Assembly (NCBI RefSeq): GCF_006363815.1
Contig: NZ_RRYT01000008.1
Span: 1-64,000, forward strand
DNA length: 64,000 nt
Direction: 5' to 3'
From: Thermomonospora catenispora
GTDB taxonomy: Bacteria; Actinomycetota; Actinomycetes; Streptosporangiales; Streptosporangiaceae
The notes under the pieces are model-generated. The model saw nothing but the letters and a program-made list of their open reading frames with translations, was not told the DNA's origin and searched no databases. The translations under genes and the position numbers were made by a program. How positions within the stretch are numbered: the first letter of the stretch is position 1; each line of letters starts with the position of its first letter. Below, one piece after another: positions 46,371 to 55,314 of this stretch.

Positions 46371-47587
46371 CCGCCGGGCCGCCGCTGGTTGACGTAAGGG
46401 TCCTGACCGGCCCGTGCGAAGGCCTCCACCTCGGCGGGCCGGTCGAAGATCCGCCACGGGCACCTCATGCCCTTCGGCGGCTGCCACAGCTGCACGGCCT
46501 TGATCTGGGGATAGCGCCTGAGGGTGGCGGGGATCTCCCGGTACCAGCGGGCCGACAACGCCGGGTCGGTGTAGCGGACCGCGCCCAGCCCGTTGATCAT
46601 GTAGGGCTTGCGCGGGTCGATCCCGGCCTTGACGCCCTCGCTCTTGAGCCAGTCGTGGAACGGCTTGAGCGTGTCCTCGAACGAGGCGTACTTCTCGGCC
46701 CGCCAGATCCGCCCGTCGCACAGGTACGCCTGGTAGGCCTCCCAACCGATCCAGTCGACGTACCGGTCGCCGGGGTAAAAGCCCGCGGCGCGCGGGAAGT
46801 TGCCCGGGTAGCCGGTCAGCACCCACACCCACACCGCGTTGTCGGCGCCGTTGCGCCGGTACACGTCGTGGACGCGCCGCCAGGCGGCCACGAAGTCCGC
46901 CCCCGTCCCCCGGGTGCGGAGCTTGGGCGGGGTGTCGGGCTCGTGGTCGAAGGTGACGAACACCGGCGCGCCCAACGCGGCGATCCCCCGGGCCTGCCGG
47001 GCGAGGGTGCGGTCCCAGCGGCCCTCGGCGATCTGCCGCCACCGCACCCGCCCGCCGCCGAACGCCCGACCGGCGATGTTGATGTGCAGGATCCGGCCCT
47101 GCCGGGCCAGCCTGCGCGCCGCGGCGTCGGGGACGTCGACGGAGTCGATCCCGTACCAGAAGTGCACCAGGTCGAACCGGCGTCCGAACCGGGACTCCAT
47201 GTACTCCAGCGAGTCGACGCCGGGACTGACCCCCCACCACGCCCCGCAGGAGGGCACCAGATCGGCGCTCACCGCACCGCAGCCGTCTCCCCCGGTCACG
47301 CCGGCCGTCGCGTCCCGCCGGGCGGGCCGCCGTGGGCGGGGCGAGCCGGTGATCTCGGCCTCGGCCCGCAGCGGCGGTCCGACGGGATGCAGCGTGCGGT
47401 ACGGGCCGGGGTCCCCGGCCCGGCGGGCCGGGGCGGGCGCCTCGTGATCGGCGGTGAGGACGGCCGTCCCCGCCGTGACGGCCGCGAGGACCGCCGCCGC
47501 GACGACCCTCCGCCGGATCCGGGGCGGGGGCTCGACCCCCAGCGGTCCTCTCCGGCGGTCCCGGAAGGCCCTCGGGAGACGGCTCAT
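46367..47587 (-). CDS. GH26-like secreted protein lacking the nucleophile glutamate
   Basis: A 406-residue protein with a signal-anchor helix (about 27-46), a disordered linker, and a GH26-like barrel. The acid/base carboxylate is present (FVTFDHEPD, Glu about 216), and GWEAYQ and WVWVLTGYP match the other GH26 protein of the locus. At the position of the nucleophile, where the other protein has V-I-G-E-Y-G-A, this one reads M-I-N-G-L-G-A, so the glutamate is replaced by glycine (about 333). It may bind rather than cleave the glycan. Start ATG at 47587. It is last in the minus-strand operon. Confidence 0.75.
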   Translation of the reverse strand: MSRLPRAFRDRRRGPLGVEPPPRIRRRVVAAAVLAAVTAGTAVLTADHEAPAPARRAGDPGPYRTLHPVGPPLRAEAEITGSPRPRRPARRDATAGVTGGDGCGAVSADLVPSCGAWWGVSPGVDSLEYMESRFGRRFDLVHFWYGIDSVDVPDAAARRLARQGRILHINIAGRAFGGGRVRWRQIAEGRWDRTLARQARGIAALGAPVFVTFDHEPDTPPKLRTRGTGADFVAAWRRVHDVYRRNGADNAVWVWVLTGYPGNFPRAAGFYPGDRYVDWIGWEAYQAYLCDGRIWRAEKYASFEDTLKPFHDWLKSEGVKAGIDPRKPYMINGLGAVRYTDPALSARWYREIPATLRRYPQIKAVQLWQPPKGMRCPWRIFDRPAEVEAFARAGQDPYVNQRRPGG

Positions 47588-47696
47588 CCGGCCCGCGTCC
47601 CGTCGGCGTCCCGCCGCGTCTCCTCGTCCCTGCCCACCGCGCACGGTGCGACAGTAGCCGCCTCCGGCGTCCCGGGTGAACGGGATGTCGCGATGG

Positions 47697-48650
47697 TTAT
47701 GACCGCCCGGTGACCGGACGGTAACCGTAGCGGGTCATCGTCGGCAGCGTCAGCGCCGTGACCAGGGCCTGCTGGGCGGCGGGGAACGCGGTCCGCCACG
47801 CCTCGTCGCGGCGCAGCTCGACCCGGCCGGTGCGGAACCGCATCGGGTTGCCCGCCACCTGGTGGTTGGCGCTCAGCTCCACCGTGACCTCGTCCACGAA
47901 CGGCGCCTTGGCGTCCGGCAGCCCGGCGAACGCGGCGATCTCGGCGACAGTGTCGGCGGGCGCGGCGACGAAGTCCTCATACCGCACCCGCAGGGTCGGC
48001 ACCCCGGCCCGGGCCAGCAGGTCCATGCCCATGTTCTGGGCGTTCCAGTGCGCCGCCGTCTTGGCCGGAGACCAGCGGGCCATGAACTCGCCTTCGGCGG
48101 AGCCCTCGGCCGCCTCGGGGCGCCTGACCACCTTCGACCACGAGTAGGCCACCGCCCGCGGGTCCCGCACCACGTGCACCGCCCGCAGGTCCACCCCCTC
48201 GCACCAGCGCAGGCAGTGCGCCAGCGACGCCGACTTGCTGGAGTCCACCAGCACCTCGGCCCCGCTGACCCGCTCGACCGCCGCGTACAGCCGCCGGTAC
48301 AACTCGTTGTGCCGCTCCACCCGTTCCCGCATGTCCGGGCGGAGCCGGGCGCGGGCCAGCGCCGGGATGAACCGGGTCCGGTCGGCCGCCGCCTTGCGGG
48401 CCAGCGCGTCGGCGGCGTCCAGCCGGTCCCAGCCGCCGAACGCCTCCCGCCCGACCCGGGTCCACAACGGGCACTCCCCGAACGGCACGCCGCAGCCGCA
48501 GCGTTCCCCGTCGACGACGCCCCGCTGCCACAGATGCACGACCTCGCCCATCGCGAACGCGCCCGGCAGCTCGCCGAGCAGCCGCTCCAGCAGGGTCGAG
48601 CCGCTGCGGCCCAGGCCGCCGATGTACAGCACGCGCACCGGGCCGGTCAT
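47697..48650 (-). CDS. Second PAPS-dependent sulfotransferase
   Basis: A 317-residue enzyme of the Sulfotransfer_3-like group. The PAPS loop is GGLGRSGSTLLERLL (residues 11-25) and the 3'-phosphate site VVRDPRAVAYSW near 160; DSSKSASLAHCLRW lies between. Several cysteines (CGCGVPFGECPLW, about 51-63) could bind a metal. It follows cysN by seven bases, with its ribosome site on the cysN stop, so it is co-expressed with PAPS synthesis. Its acceptor is probably the same glycan as for the first sulfotransferase, at another position. Confidence 0.88.
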   Translation of the reverse strand: MTGPVRVLYIGGLGRSGSTLLERLLGELPGAFAMGEVVHLWQRGVVDGERCGCGVPFGECPLWTRVGREAFGGWDRLDAADALARKAAADRTRFIPALARARLRPDMRERVERHNELYRRLYAAVERVSGAEVLVDSSKSASLAHCLRWCEGVDLRAVHVVRDPRAVAYSWSKVVRRPEAAEGSAEGEFMARWSPAKTAAHWNAQNMGMDLLARAGVPTLRVRYEDFVAAPADTVAEIAAFAGLPDAKAPFVDEVTVELSANHQVAGNPMRFRTGRVELRRDEAWRTAFPAAQQALVTALTLPTMTRYGYRPVTGRS

Positions 48651-48657
48651 CGGTCGC

Positions 48658-49926
48658 CTACCTGGCGTCGGTGATCATGCCGGCCGCGACGGTGCCGTGG
48701 GTGGCCTCGTCGATGAGGATGAACCCGCCGGTCAGCCGGTTGCGCGAGTAGTCGTCGACGAACAGCGGCTGGGTGACGCGCAGGGTGATGCGGCCGATCT
48801 CGTTCAGCCCCAATCCGTCGGCCCGCTCGTCGCGGTGCAGGGTGTTGACGTCCAGCCGGTAGTGCACGTCCTTGACCATCGCCCGGGCGGTGCGGGTGGT
48901 GTGCTTGATGATCAGCTTCATCCGCGGGGTGAGCCGGCGGGCGTCGGTCATCCAGCACACCATCGCGTCCAGGTCCTGGGCGACCCGCGGCTGGTTGTGG
49001 GGGCGGGCGATCATGTCGCCCCGGGAGATGTCGATGTCGTCGGCCAGTCGCAGCGTCACCGACATCGGCGGGAACGCCTCCTGGACCGGCCCGTTGGGGC
49101 CGTCGATGTGGGTGATGGTGGTGGTCAGCCCGGACGGCAGGTGCACCACCTCGTCCCCGGGCTTGAGCACCCCGCCGGCGACCTGCCCGGCGTAGCCGCG
49201 GTAGTCGTGCAGCTCCGGGTCGGTGGCCTTGTGCGGGCGGATCACGTACTGCACCGGGAAGCGCACGTCGATGAGGTTGCGGTCGGAGGCGATGTGCACG
49301 TGCTCCAGGTGGTGCAGCAGCGACGGCCCGTCGTACCAGGGCATGTTGTTGGAGCGCTCGACCACGTTGTCGCCGTGCAGCGCCGAGATCGGGATGAACG
49401 TCAGGTCCCCGATCTCCAGCTTGGTGGCGAACGCGGTGAACTCGTCGACGATCCGCCGGTAGACGGCCTCGTCGTAGTCGACCAGGTCCATCTTGTTGAT
49501 CGCCACCACCAGGTGCGGCACCCGCAGCAGCGTGGCCAGGAACGCGTGCCGCCGGGACTGCTCCAGGATGCCCTTGCGCGCGTCCACCAGGATGACCGCC
49601 AGGTCCGCGGTGGACGCCCCGGTCACCATGTTCCGGGTGTACTGGATGTGCCCGGGGGTGTCGGCGATGATGAACTTGCGCCGCGGGGTCGCGAAGTAGC
49701 GGTAGGCGACGTCGATGGTGATGCCCTGCTCCCGCTCGGCCCGCAGGCCGTCGGTCAGCAGGGCCAGGTTGGTGTACTCCTCGCCGCGGTCGGCACTGGT
49801 GCGCTCCACCGCCTCGAGCTGATCCTCGAAGATCGACTTGGAGTCGTACAGCAGGCGGCCGATCAGCGTGGACTTGCCGTCGTCGACGCTGCCCGCGGTG
49901 GCGAACCGCAGAATGTCCATCACCAT
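48658..49926 (-). CDS. cysN: Sulfate adenylyltransferase large (GTPase) subunit
   Basis: A 422-residue translation-factor-like GTPase that drives ATP sulfurylase. P-loop TAGSVDDGKSTLIGRLLYDS near residue 10, DTPGH near 90, NKMD near 145, followed by two beta-barrel domains. It stops at the length of CysN and does not carry the fused APS kinase of NodQ/CysNC, so APS phosphorylation must come from elsewhere, most likely the cysC fusion at 28-30 kb. It lies two bases after cysD. Confidence 0.95.
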   Translation of the reverse strand: MVMDILRFATAGSVDDGKSTLIGRLLYDSKSIFEDQLEAVERTSADRGEEYTNLALLTDGLRAEREQGITIDVAYRYFATPRRKFIIADTPGHIQYTRNMVTGASTADLAVILVDARKGILEQSRRHAFLATLLRVPHLVVAINKMDLVDYDEAVYRRIVDEFTAFATKLEIGDLTFIPISALHGDNVVERSNNMPWYDGPSLLHHLEHVHIASDRNLIDVRFPVQYVIRPHKATDPELHDYRGYAGQVAGGVLKPGDEVVHLPSGLTTTITHIDGPNGPVQEAFPPMSVTLRLADDIDISRGDMIARPHNQPRVAQDLDAMVCWMTDARRLTPRMKLIIKHTTRTARAMVKDVHYRLDVNTLHRDERADGLGLNEIGRITLRVTQPLFVDDYSRNRLTGGFILIDEATHGTVAAGMITDAR

Positions 49927-49928
49927 GG

Positions 49929-50849
49929 CTAGAAGTAGCCCTCCTTCTTGCGGTCCTCCATCGCGGCCTCACTGGTGCGGTCGTCGGCACGGGTCTGGCC
50001 GCGCTCGGTGATCCTGGTGGCGGCGATCTCCTCGATCACCTCGTCCAGCGTGGCGGCGGTGGACTTGACCGCGCCGGTGCAGGACATGTCGCCGACCGTG
50101 CGATAGCGCACCATCGCCTCGAACACCGGCTCGTCCTCGCCGCGGTTGGCGTAGGGGTTGTCGTCCAGCAGCAGCCCGTCCCGCTCGAACACCCGCCGGG
50201 TGTGCGCGAAGTAGATCGAGGGGATCTCCAGCCCCTCCCGCCGGATGTAGTCCCACACGTCCAGCTCGGTCCAGTTCGACAGCGGGAACACCCGCACGTG
50301 CTCACCCGGCCGGATCTTGGTGTTGTACAGGTTCCACAGCTCGGGCCGCTGGTTCTTGGGGTCCCACTGGCCGAACTCGTCGCGGAAGGAGACCACCCGC
50401 TCCTTGGCGCGGGCCTTCTCCTCGTCGCGCCGGGCGCCGCCGAACGCCGCGTCGAACCGGTGCTCCTCGATGGCGTCCAGCAGGGTGGTGGTCTGCAGCC
50501 GGTTGCGGCTGGCCCACCGGCCGGTCTCCTCCACCACCCGGCCCTTGTCGATCGACTCCTGCACCGACGCCACGATCAGCCGGACCCCGAGCTCGGCCAC
50601 CCGCCGGTCCCGGAACTCGATCACCTCGGGGAAGTTGTGCCCGGTGTCGACGTGCATCACCGGGAACGGGATGGCCGCCGGCCAGAACGCCTTCTTCGCC
50701 AGATGCAGCATCACCACGCTGTCCTTGCCGCCGGAGAACAGCAGGACCGGCCGCTCGAACTCGGCGGCCACCTCGCGGATGATATGGATCGACTCGGCCT
50801 CGAGAACGTCGAGTTGAGACAGCAGATAGTCACTGCGCTGCATTATCAC
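49929..50849 (-). CDS. cysD: Sulfate adenylyltransferase small subunit
   Basis: A 306-residue PP-loop enzyme that joins sulfate and ATP to APS, with CysN. The PP-loop is LFSGGKDSVVMLHLA near residue 38; GGARRDEEKARAKERVVSFRD and WTELDVWDYI are family hallmarks. Start is GTG at 50849 or ATG at 50843; neither has a strong ribosome site. It sits in the operon sugar transferase-cysQ-cysD-cysN-sulfotransferase-GH26-like. Confidence 0.96.
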   Translation of the reverse strand: MIMQRSDYLLSQLDVLEAESIHIIREVAAEFERPVLLFSGGKDSVVMLHLAKKAFWPAAIPFPVMHVDTGHNFPEVIEFRDRRVAELGVRLIVASVQESIDKGRVVEETGRWASRNRLQTTTLLDAIEEHRFDAAFGGARRDEEKARAKERVVSFRDEFGQWDPKNQRPELWNLYNTKIRPGEHVRVFPLSNWTELDVWDYIRREGLEIPSIYFAHTRRVFERDGLLLDDNPYANRGEDEPVFEAMVRYRTVGDMSCTGAVKSTAATLDEVIEEIAATRITERGQTRADDRTSEAAMEDRKKEGYF

Positions 50850-50868
50850 GGGCTTTCTGTGGGGCTGA

Positions 50869-51711
50869 TCAGCCTGACAGACCTGGCGAGACGTCCCGGA
50901 TGCCGGCCAGCATCATCGGCGCCGACACGGGATGGCAGACAAGGATATCGGGCAGCAGCACGTCACGGTTGTTGTAGGTCGGCGCCGTCCCGTCGATCCT
51001 GGTGGCGTGCGCCCCGGCGGCCAGCGCCACCGCGGCGGGCGCGGCGTTGTCCCACTCGTACTGACCGCCGGCATGGACGTAGGCGTCCACGTCCCCGAGC
51101 AGCACCGCGGAGATCTTCGCCCCCGCCGAGCCGATCGGGACCAGCTCCACCTTGGCCTCCAGCCGCTCGGCCAGCCGCTGCACGAACCGGGGCGGGCGGG
51201 TGCGGCTCACCGCGATCCGCAGCACTCCCGGCGTCGGCTCGGGCACCGTCAGCGGGGTCCGGCCCGATGCGACGGACACCACGGCGCCGCCGTCGGCCGC
51301 GGTGTGCAGGGTGCGCCCCTGGGCGGGCAGTGCGACCGCCCCGGCGACCAGCCGGCCGCGTTCCCACAGCGCCACGTGCACCGCCCAGTCGGTGCGGCCC
51401 TCCTCGGAGAACTCCCGGGTGCCGTCGAGCGGGTCGACGATCCACACCCGTTCGGCCTCCAGCCGGGCCGGGTCGTCCTTGCCCTCCTCCGAGAGCACCG
51501 CGTCGGCCGGGCGGGCCTTGGCCAGCTCGGCCGTCAGGAACTCGTGCGAGCCCCGGTCGCCGGCGTCCTTGAGGGCCTTGCCGTCGGCGTGCCCCACCCG
51601 CGCGCGGATGTCCAGCAGCACCCGGCCGGCGGCGGTCGCCAGCTCGGCGGCCAGATCGTGGTCGGCGCTGTCGGGGGCGGGTTCGTATGCGGCCGTGAGG
51701 TGGGAGGGCAT
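50869..51711 (-). CDS. cysQ: 3'(2'),5'-bisphosphate nucleotidase CysQ
   Basis: A 280-residue member of the inositol monophosphatase fold that hydrolyses PAP, the product left by sulfotransferases, to AMP and so prevents product inhibition. The metal site is seen in LSEEGKD, WIVDPLDGTREFSEEG and YEWDNAAPAAV. ATG at 51711 with GGAAG upstream. It lies 19 bases before cysD, so the operon both makes PAPS precursor and clears PAP. Confidence 0.94.
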   Translation of the reverse strand: MPSHLTAAYEPAPDSADHDLAAELATAAGRVLLDIRARVGHADGKALKDAGDRGSHEFLTAELAKARPADAVLSEEGKDDPARLEAERVWIVDPLDGTREFSEEGRTDWAVHVALWERGRLVAGAVALPAQGRTLHTAADGGAVVSVASGRTPLTVPEPTPGVLRIAVSRTRPPRFVQRLAERLEAKVELVPIGSAGAKISAVLLGDVDAYVHAGGQYEWDNAAPAAVALAAGAHATRIDGTAPTYNNRDVLLPDILVCHPVSAPMMLAGIRDVSPGLSG

Positions 51712-51814
51712 GAATGTCGACTTCCAGACTCGGTTTGGTGGGTCGCCACCCCATTGTCCATCATGAGGCGCTCATGCGGCCGGCGGGGCGGCGGGATGGG
51801 GCCGAAAGCGGCGG

Positions 51815-53290
51815 TCAGTACGCGCCGGAGGCCCGGATCACCGCCGACCAGGTCTTCCACATGATCTGCAGGTCCATCACCAGCGACCAGTTCTCCACAT
51901 ACCGCAGGTCGAGCCGCACCGACTCCTCCCACGACAGGTCCGAACGGCCGCTGATCTGCCACAGCCCGGTCATCCCGGGTTTGACCACCAGCCGGCGGCG
52001 CACGTCGTCCCCGTACCGCGCCACCTCCTCCGGCAGCGGAGGACGCGGTCCCACCAAGGACATGTCCCCGCGCAGCACGTTGAGCAGCTGGGGCAGCTCG
52101 TCCAGGGAGTAGCGGCGCAGCACCCGGCCCACCCGGGTGACCCGCGGATCCTCCCTGATCTTGAACAGCACTCCGTCGTGCTCGTTGCGCTCGGCCAGCT
52201 GGGCCTTGAGGATCTCGGCGTCGTCCACCATGGTGCGGAACTTGATCATGGTGAACGGGCGGCCGTCCCGGCCCACCCGGGTCTGCCGGAACAGCACCGG
52301 CCCGCCGTCGCCGATGCGGATCGCCAGCGCGACCCCGGCCATCACCGGGGCGGCCAGCAGCAACAGCACCAGCGCCCCGATCCGGTCCGACAGCTCCTTG
52401 ACCAGCCGGCGTCCGCCCGACAGCTCCGGATGCTCCACGTGCAGCAGCGGCAGCCCCGCCACCGGGCGGATGGAGATCCGGGGGCCGACCACGTCCATCA
52501 GCGCCGGCGCCACCACCAGCTCCACGTCGTCGGCCTCGATCTGCCAGGCCAGCCGGCGCAGCGCCACCCCGTCCATCTCCGGACACGCCAGCACCGCCAC
52601 CGAGTCGGCCCGGGCCGCCTTGACCACCTGCGCCGCCTGCCCGAAGTCCCCCATCACCGGCACGCCCTCGACGTGCTCGACGGCGTCCTCACCGTGGCTG
52701 AGGGCGGGCGGCAGGCACACCCCCACGATGTGCATGCCGTGGTAGCGCTGCTTCTCCAGCAATTTGATCAGGTCGGCCACCGCGCCGCGGTGCCCCACCG
52801 CGATCACCCGGCGCATGCACTCGCCGTGCCAGCGCCGATAGTGCAGCCGCTTGCGCAGCCGGTACCGCATCACCAGGGTCAGGAAGGTGCCCAGCGGCAG
52901 CGCGATCAGCACGTATCCGCGGGCGACCTCGGTCTTGGTGGCGTACGCCGCGGTCGCCACGATCGCGGTCATCACCCAGCCGGAGCGGATGACCCTGCGG
53001 AACTCCTCCGACCCCACCCCCACGAAGCGCGGGTCGTAGCCGCGCAGCACCGACAGCACCGCCACCCACACCACCGGCAGCGCCACGGCCAACCCCACGT
53101 ACGGCAGCGTGTAGTCGTCCGGAACCGGTGTGAAGCGCACCGCGAACGCCACCAGCCCGGCCACCAGCATGGCGACGAAGTCCAGCGTGAAAGCCCAGTG
53201 CAGATAGCGCCTGAGCCAGGTGGCGGGCCTGCGGCGCTCACGCGCGGCGCGCGGCGCGCTCCTCACTCCCACTTCGTCGACGACGGCCAT
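51815..53290 (-). CDS. Initiating polyprenyl-phosphate sugar-phosphate transferase
   Basis: A 491-residue WbaP/WcaJ-type enzyme that loads the first sugar-1-phosphate on undecaprenyl phosphate. Four membrane helices (about 35-150) precede a Rossmann-like CoA-binding_3 domain and the catalytic part: LVLLLLAAPVMAGVALAI, the FRQTRVGRDGRPFTMIKFRTM segment, RRYSLDELPQLLNVLRGDMSLVGPRP and VKPGMTGLWQISGRS. The ATG at 53290 with GAGGA upstream gives a normal N-terminus; a longer frame is less likely. It leads the minus-strand sulfation operon, linking initiation of the glycan to PAPS supply. Confidence 0.93.
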   Translation of the reverse strand: MAVVDEVGVRSAPRAARERRRPATWLRRYLHWAFTLDFVAMLVAGLVAFAVRFTPVPDDYTLPYVGLAVALPVVWVAVLSVLRGYDPRFVGVGSEEFRRVIRSGWVMTAIVATAAYATKTEVARGYVLIALPLGTFLTLVMRYRLRKRLHYRRWHGECMRRVIAVGHRGAVADLIKLLEKQRYHGMHIVGVCLPPALSHGEDAVEHVEGVPVMGDFGQAAQVVKAARADSVAVLACPEMDGVALRRLAWQIEADDVELVVAPALMDVVGPRISIRPVAGLPLLHVEHPELSGGRRLVKELSDRIGALVLLLLAAPVMAGVALAIRIGDGGPVLFRQTRVGRDGRPFTMIKFRTMVDDAEILKAQLAERNEHDGVLFKIREDPRVTRVGRVLRRYSLDELPQLLNVLRGDMSLVGPRPPLPEEVARYGDDVRRRLVVKPGMTGLWQISGRSDLSWEESVRLDLRYVENWSLVMDLQIMWKTWSAVIRASGAY

Positions 53291-53531
53291 CAGCGTCCTC
53301 ACAGACTGGGCGACGAAGGCCCCCCATGTTGGCTTACATCCCAGGACGCCCATCTGTCACCTGCGGTTCACACGCCGTCCCGCAAAATCCCCCCGATCAT
53401 GGGCGTCCCGTGTCGGATCGGCGAACGTCTCAGGACTTCACGACAACCAGGGATCTCTCGGCATTCTTAGCACACCGCGCCGATCCGCCACACGGGCCAC
53501 CCGGAAAAGTGTCCGAAAGGTCGGAGAAGGG

Positions 53532-54119
53532 TCACGAGGCGGATCGGGAGTGGTAGACGTTCTGGGTCGCCTCCAGCCCTTTGGCCAGCAGGTGCTCCAC
53601 CGCGTCCGCCACCAGCTCGACCTGCAGGTCCAGCTCCTTGCGCTCGGCGGCGGAGAAGTCCTGCAGCACGAACGTCGCCGGATCGGTCCGGCCCGGCGGG
53701 CGCCCTATTCCAAACCTAACCCGTAGGAATTCTGCAGTTCCCAGGGATTTCGTAATCGACCGCAGCCCATTGTGGCCGCCCGTGCCGCCGCCGCGCTTCA
53801 ACCGGACCGCCCCGAAGGGGATGTCCAGTTCGTCGTGCACCACCACGATTCGTTCGACGGGGACCTTGAAAAAATTCCGCAATCCCGCTACCGGGCCCCC
53901 CGACTCGTTCATATACGACCGCGGCTTGGCGAGCACCACCCGCCGCCCCGCCAGCCGTCCCTCCACCACCTCGGCCCGGGCCCGGTGGGCCTTGAAGCGC
54001 CCTCCGGCCCGCGCCGCCAGCGCGTCCAGCACCATGAACCCGGCGTTGTGCCGGTTCCCGGCATAGCGGGGGCCGGGGTTCCCCAGCCCGACCACCAGCC
54101 ACAGCTCACCGTCGTCCAT
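53532..54119 (-). CDS. pth: Peptidyl-tRNA hydrolase
   Basis: A 195-residue enzyme that frees tRNA from prematurely released peptidyl-tRNA. The family residues are all present: [22 protein letters not shown] (Asn and catalytic His), [21 protein letters not shown] (Asp) and the [13 protein letters not shown] loop. The ATG at 54119 gives standard length. It is part of the glmU-prs-rplY-pth group, all on the minus strand. Confidence 0.97.
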   Translation of the reverse strand: MDDGELWLVVGLGNPGPRYAGNRHNAGFMVLDALAARAGGRFKAHRARAEVVEGRLAGRRVVLAKPRSYMNESGGPVAGLRNFFKVPVERIVVVHDELDIPFGAVRLKRGGGTGGHNGLRSITKSLGTAEFLRVRFGIGRPPGRTDPATFVLQDFSAAERKELDLQVELVADAVEHLLAKGLEATQNVYHSRSAS

Positions 54120-54252
54120 CACGCCCGCCCGACCGGCACGTCCACCACCGAGTCCACCACCGATACGCTTCCACCAACGTCGCAGCATCACCGCAGCACC
54201 CCCGGATCCCCGTGACGCCGCCCGGTCCCGCCGCGCCGGCGACCCCCGCACA

Positions 54253-54296
54253 CGCCGACGGCCCCCGGCGGGTGCGCACCGCGGGGGCCGTTGGCG
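54253..54296 (-). terminator. Nested hairpin terminator after rplY
   Basis: A 15-bp stem with one G-U pair (54253-54267 and 54282-54296) encloses a second small palindrome GGTGCGCACC. It lies 23 bases past the rplY stop, before pth. Confidence 0.65.
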
Positions 54297-54318
54297 GAAA
54301 GCCGTTGCGAAGAGGCCG

Positions 54319-54927
54319 TCACTCGGCGGCGGCCGCGGAGTCCTCGGCGGACTCGCCCTCGGCCTCCTCCGCGGCCGGGCCGGTCGCCGCGGAGGCGTCC
54401 ACGATCTGGAGGATCAACGTCTCCTCGTCGGCCGCCAGCGACACGCCCGCGGGCAGCTTCAGGTCCTTGGCCAGCACCGAGTCGCCGATCTGGAGCCCCG
54501 TCACGTCCACTTCCACCGCCTCGGGGATGTGGGTGGCCTCGGCCTCCACGGCGACCTCGATGACCGGCTGCTCGATCCGGCCGCCCGACGCCACGTCACC
54601 GGTCGCGTTGACCGGGATCTCGACGGTGACCTTCTCCCCTCGCTCCACCAGCAGCAGGTCCACGTGCTCCAGGAACCCCTTGATCGGGTCCCGCTGCACG
54701 TCCTTCGGCAGGGCCAGCGCGGGTCCATCCGCCAGGCCCTCCACCCGCAGCAGCACGTTCGGCGTCTTGAGGGCCAGCATCAGGGCGTGGCCCGGCAGCG
54801 TGATGTGCTGCGGAGGGGTGCCGTGACCGTAGAGGACGGCAGGCACCTTGCCGGCCCGGCGGGCGCGCCGAGCTGCGCCCTTACCGAACTCGGTGCGCGG
54901 CTCGGCGACAATACGTACCTCGGACAC
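54319..54927 (-). CDS. rplY: 50S ribosomal protein L25/Ctc
   Basis: A 202-residue 5S-rRNA-binding ribosomal protein of the long (TL5/Ctc) type: N-terminal L25 barrel ([28 protein letters not shown]), the second beta domain, and an acidic Ala/Glu-rich C-terminal tail. GTG start with GAGGAG eight bases upstream. It follows prs after a 387-base spacer. Confidence 0.95.
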   Translation of the reverse strand: MSEVRIVAEPRTEFGKGAARRARRAGKVPAVLYGHGTPPQHITLPGHALMLALKTPNVLLRVEGLADGPALALPKDVQRDPIKGFLEHVDLLLVERGEKVTVEIPVNATGDVASGGRIEQPVIEVAVEAEATHIPEAVEVDVTGLQIGDSVLAKDLKLPAGVSLAADEETLILQIVDASAATGPAAEEAEGESAEDSAAAAE

Positions 54928-55314
54928 GGCGAAGTCTCCTCATGTTGCGATCCACGGCCGTCCACACAGGACGTCCGTTACGGACAGTGCGTATCAAGGC
55001 GAAGGCTCGATTGCGGCAAGCGCCTCGTCAAAGATCCAGATGCGATCCCCGGGGAGTGCGAGTCCACCGTCGGAGCCGTACTGAACGACCCGGGGCGCAC
55101 ACGGCGCACCAAGTCTAACCGATCTCAGGCCGTCCCGATGCCACGAGCCCGGCGCGCCGCCCGCCCGGCGCAGCGTGCGCCGGGCCACGAGACCGACCCG
55201 CGACGCCCGCTGCACGGGGCGCCCCCACGGGCGAGACGTCCCCGCGCAGCACGCCCCCGCACGGCGCGCCGGGACCGCCGCACGGGCGGCCCGGCACGCG
55301 GCCGGCGGCCGGCC
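54928..55314. other. Spacer between prs and rplY, 387 bp
   Basis: No gene is visible. The right part (55130-55310) is GC-rich with several overlapping small inverted repeats (for example around CGCGCCGGG and GGCCGGC) that may end prs transcription. The AT-richer centre carries a minus-strand TAGACT box (complement at 55113-55118), a possible -10 for rplY, without a good -35. Confidence 0.4.
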
